From an uncultured Opitutales bacterium (GTDB lineage Bacteria; Verrucomicrobiota; Verrucomicrobiia; Opitutales; UBA2995), in contig CALGUT010000831.1 in assembly GCA_937920335.1 (NCBI GenBank), forward strand, positions 1-6,624: DNA of 6,624 nt. The letters are read 5' to 3'. Positions 6,591 to 6,624 of the stretch are shown one piece after another (position 1 is the first letter of the stretch; every line of letters begins with the position of its first letter). The notes beneath the pieces were generated by a model. It saw only the letters and a program-made list of their open reading frames with translations, was not told where the DNA came from and made no database searches. A program made the translations under genes and the position numbers.

Positions 6591-6624
6591 CTTCACTATG
6601 TATGCCTCACGAATCAGTCGCCTA

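Noticed and set aside
6598..6624. Possible gene starts at the right edge (ATG 6598 or ATG 6602)
   Set aside because: Only seven to nine codons are visible, there is no ribosome site, and the two frames compete. A divergent LysR target is plausible but unsupported here.

Overview
The window most resembles a marine Verrucomicrobiota (Opitutales-like) or closely related PVC-group chromosome. This is an inference from gene content. A Planctomycete-type DUF1592-series cytochrome sits beside a DUF6090 single-pass membrane protein, an SSS-family sodium symporter, a biotin-dependent carboxyltransferase and a LysR regulator, at moderate GC. None of the five translation starts has a convincing Shine-Dalgarno sequence. 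That also occurs in Bacteroidota, so the phylum call is not firm.

Layout from left to right. Positions 1-566 (minus) hold the N-terminal 188 codons of an oxaloacetate decarboxylase alpha / pyruvate carboxylase subunit B type carboxyltransferase, cut by the window edge. Positions 730-2817 (minus) hold a 695-residue exported protein with two c-type haem motifs and the DUF1587/1595/1592/1588/1585 domain series. A 313-bp divergent intergenic region follows (2818-3130), with an ATGTAC/GTACAT palindrome. On the plus strand come an intact DUF6090 protein (3131-3892) and, 50 bp later, a 468-residue sodium:solute symporter (3943-5349). After it lie a short repeat-like string and then the broken N-terminal remnant of a second DUF6090 gene (5433-5610), which has a disrupted start and no C-terminal two thirds. 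The remnant runs into the 3' end of a LysR-type regulator on the minus strand (5643-6518). The last 106 bp are the AT-rich upstream region of that regulator, with two ATA-N9-TAT elements that fit the LysR T-N11-A box.

How the genes may work together: the DUF6090 gene and the symporter look like one transcription unit. The remnant downstream suggests this was once a larger DUF6090/transporter cluster. The carboxyltransferase could belong to a sodium-pumping decarboxylase whose gradient an SSS symporter would use, but its beta and gamma subunits are outside the window, so the link is speculative. I see no CRISPR array, tRNA, rRNA, transposase or phage gene. The one clear irregularity is the decayed DUF6090 copy.
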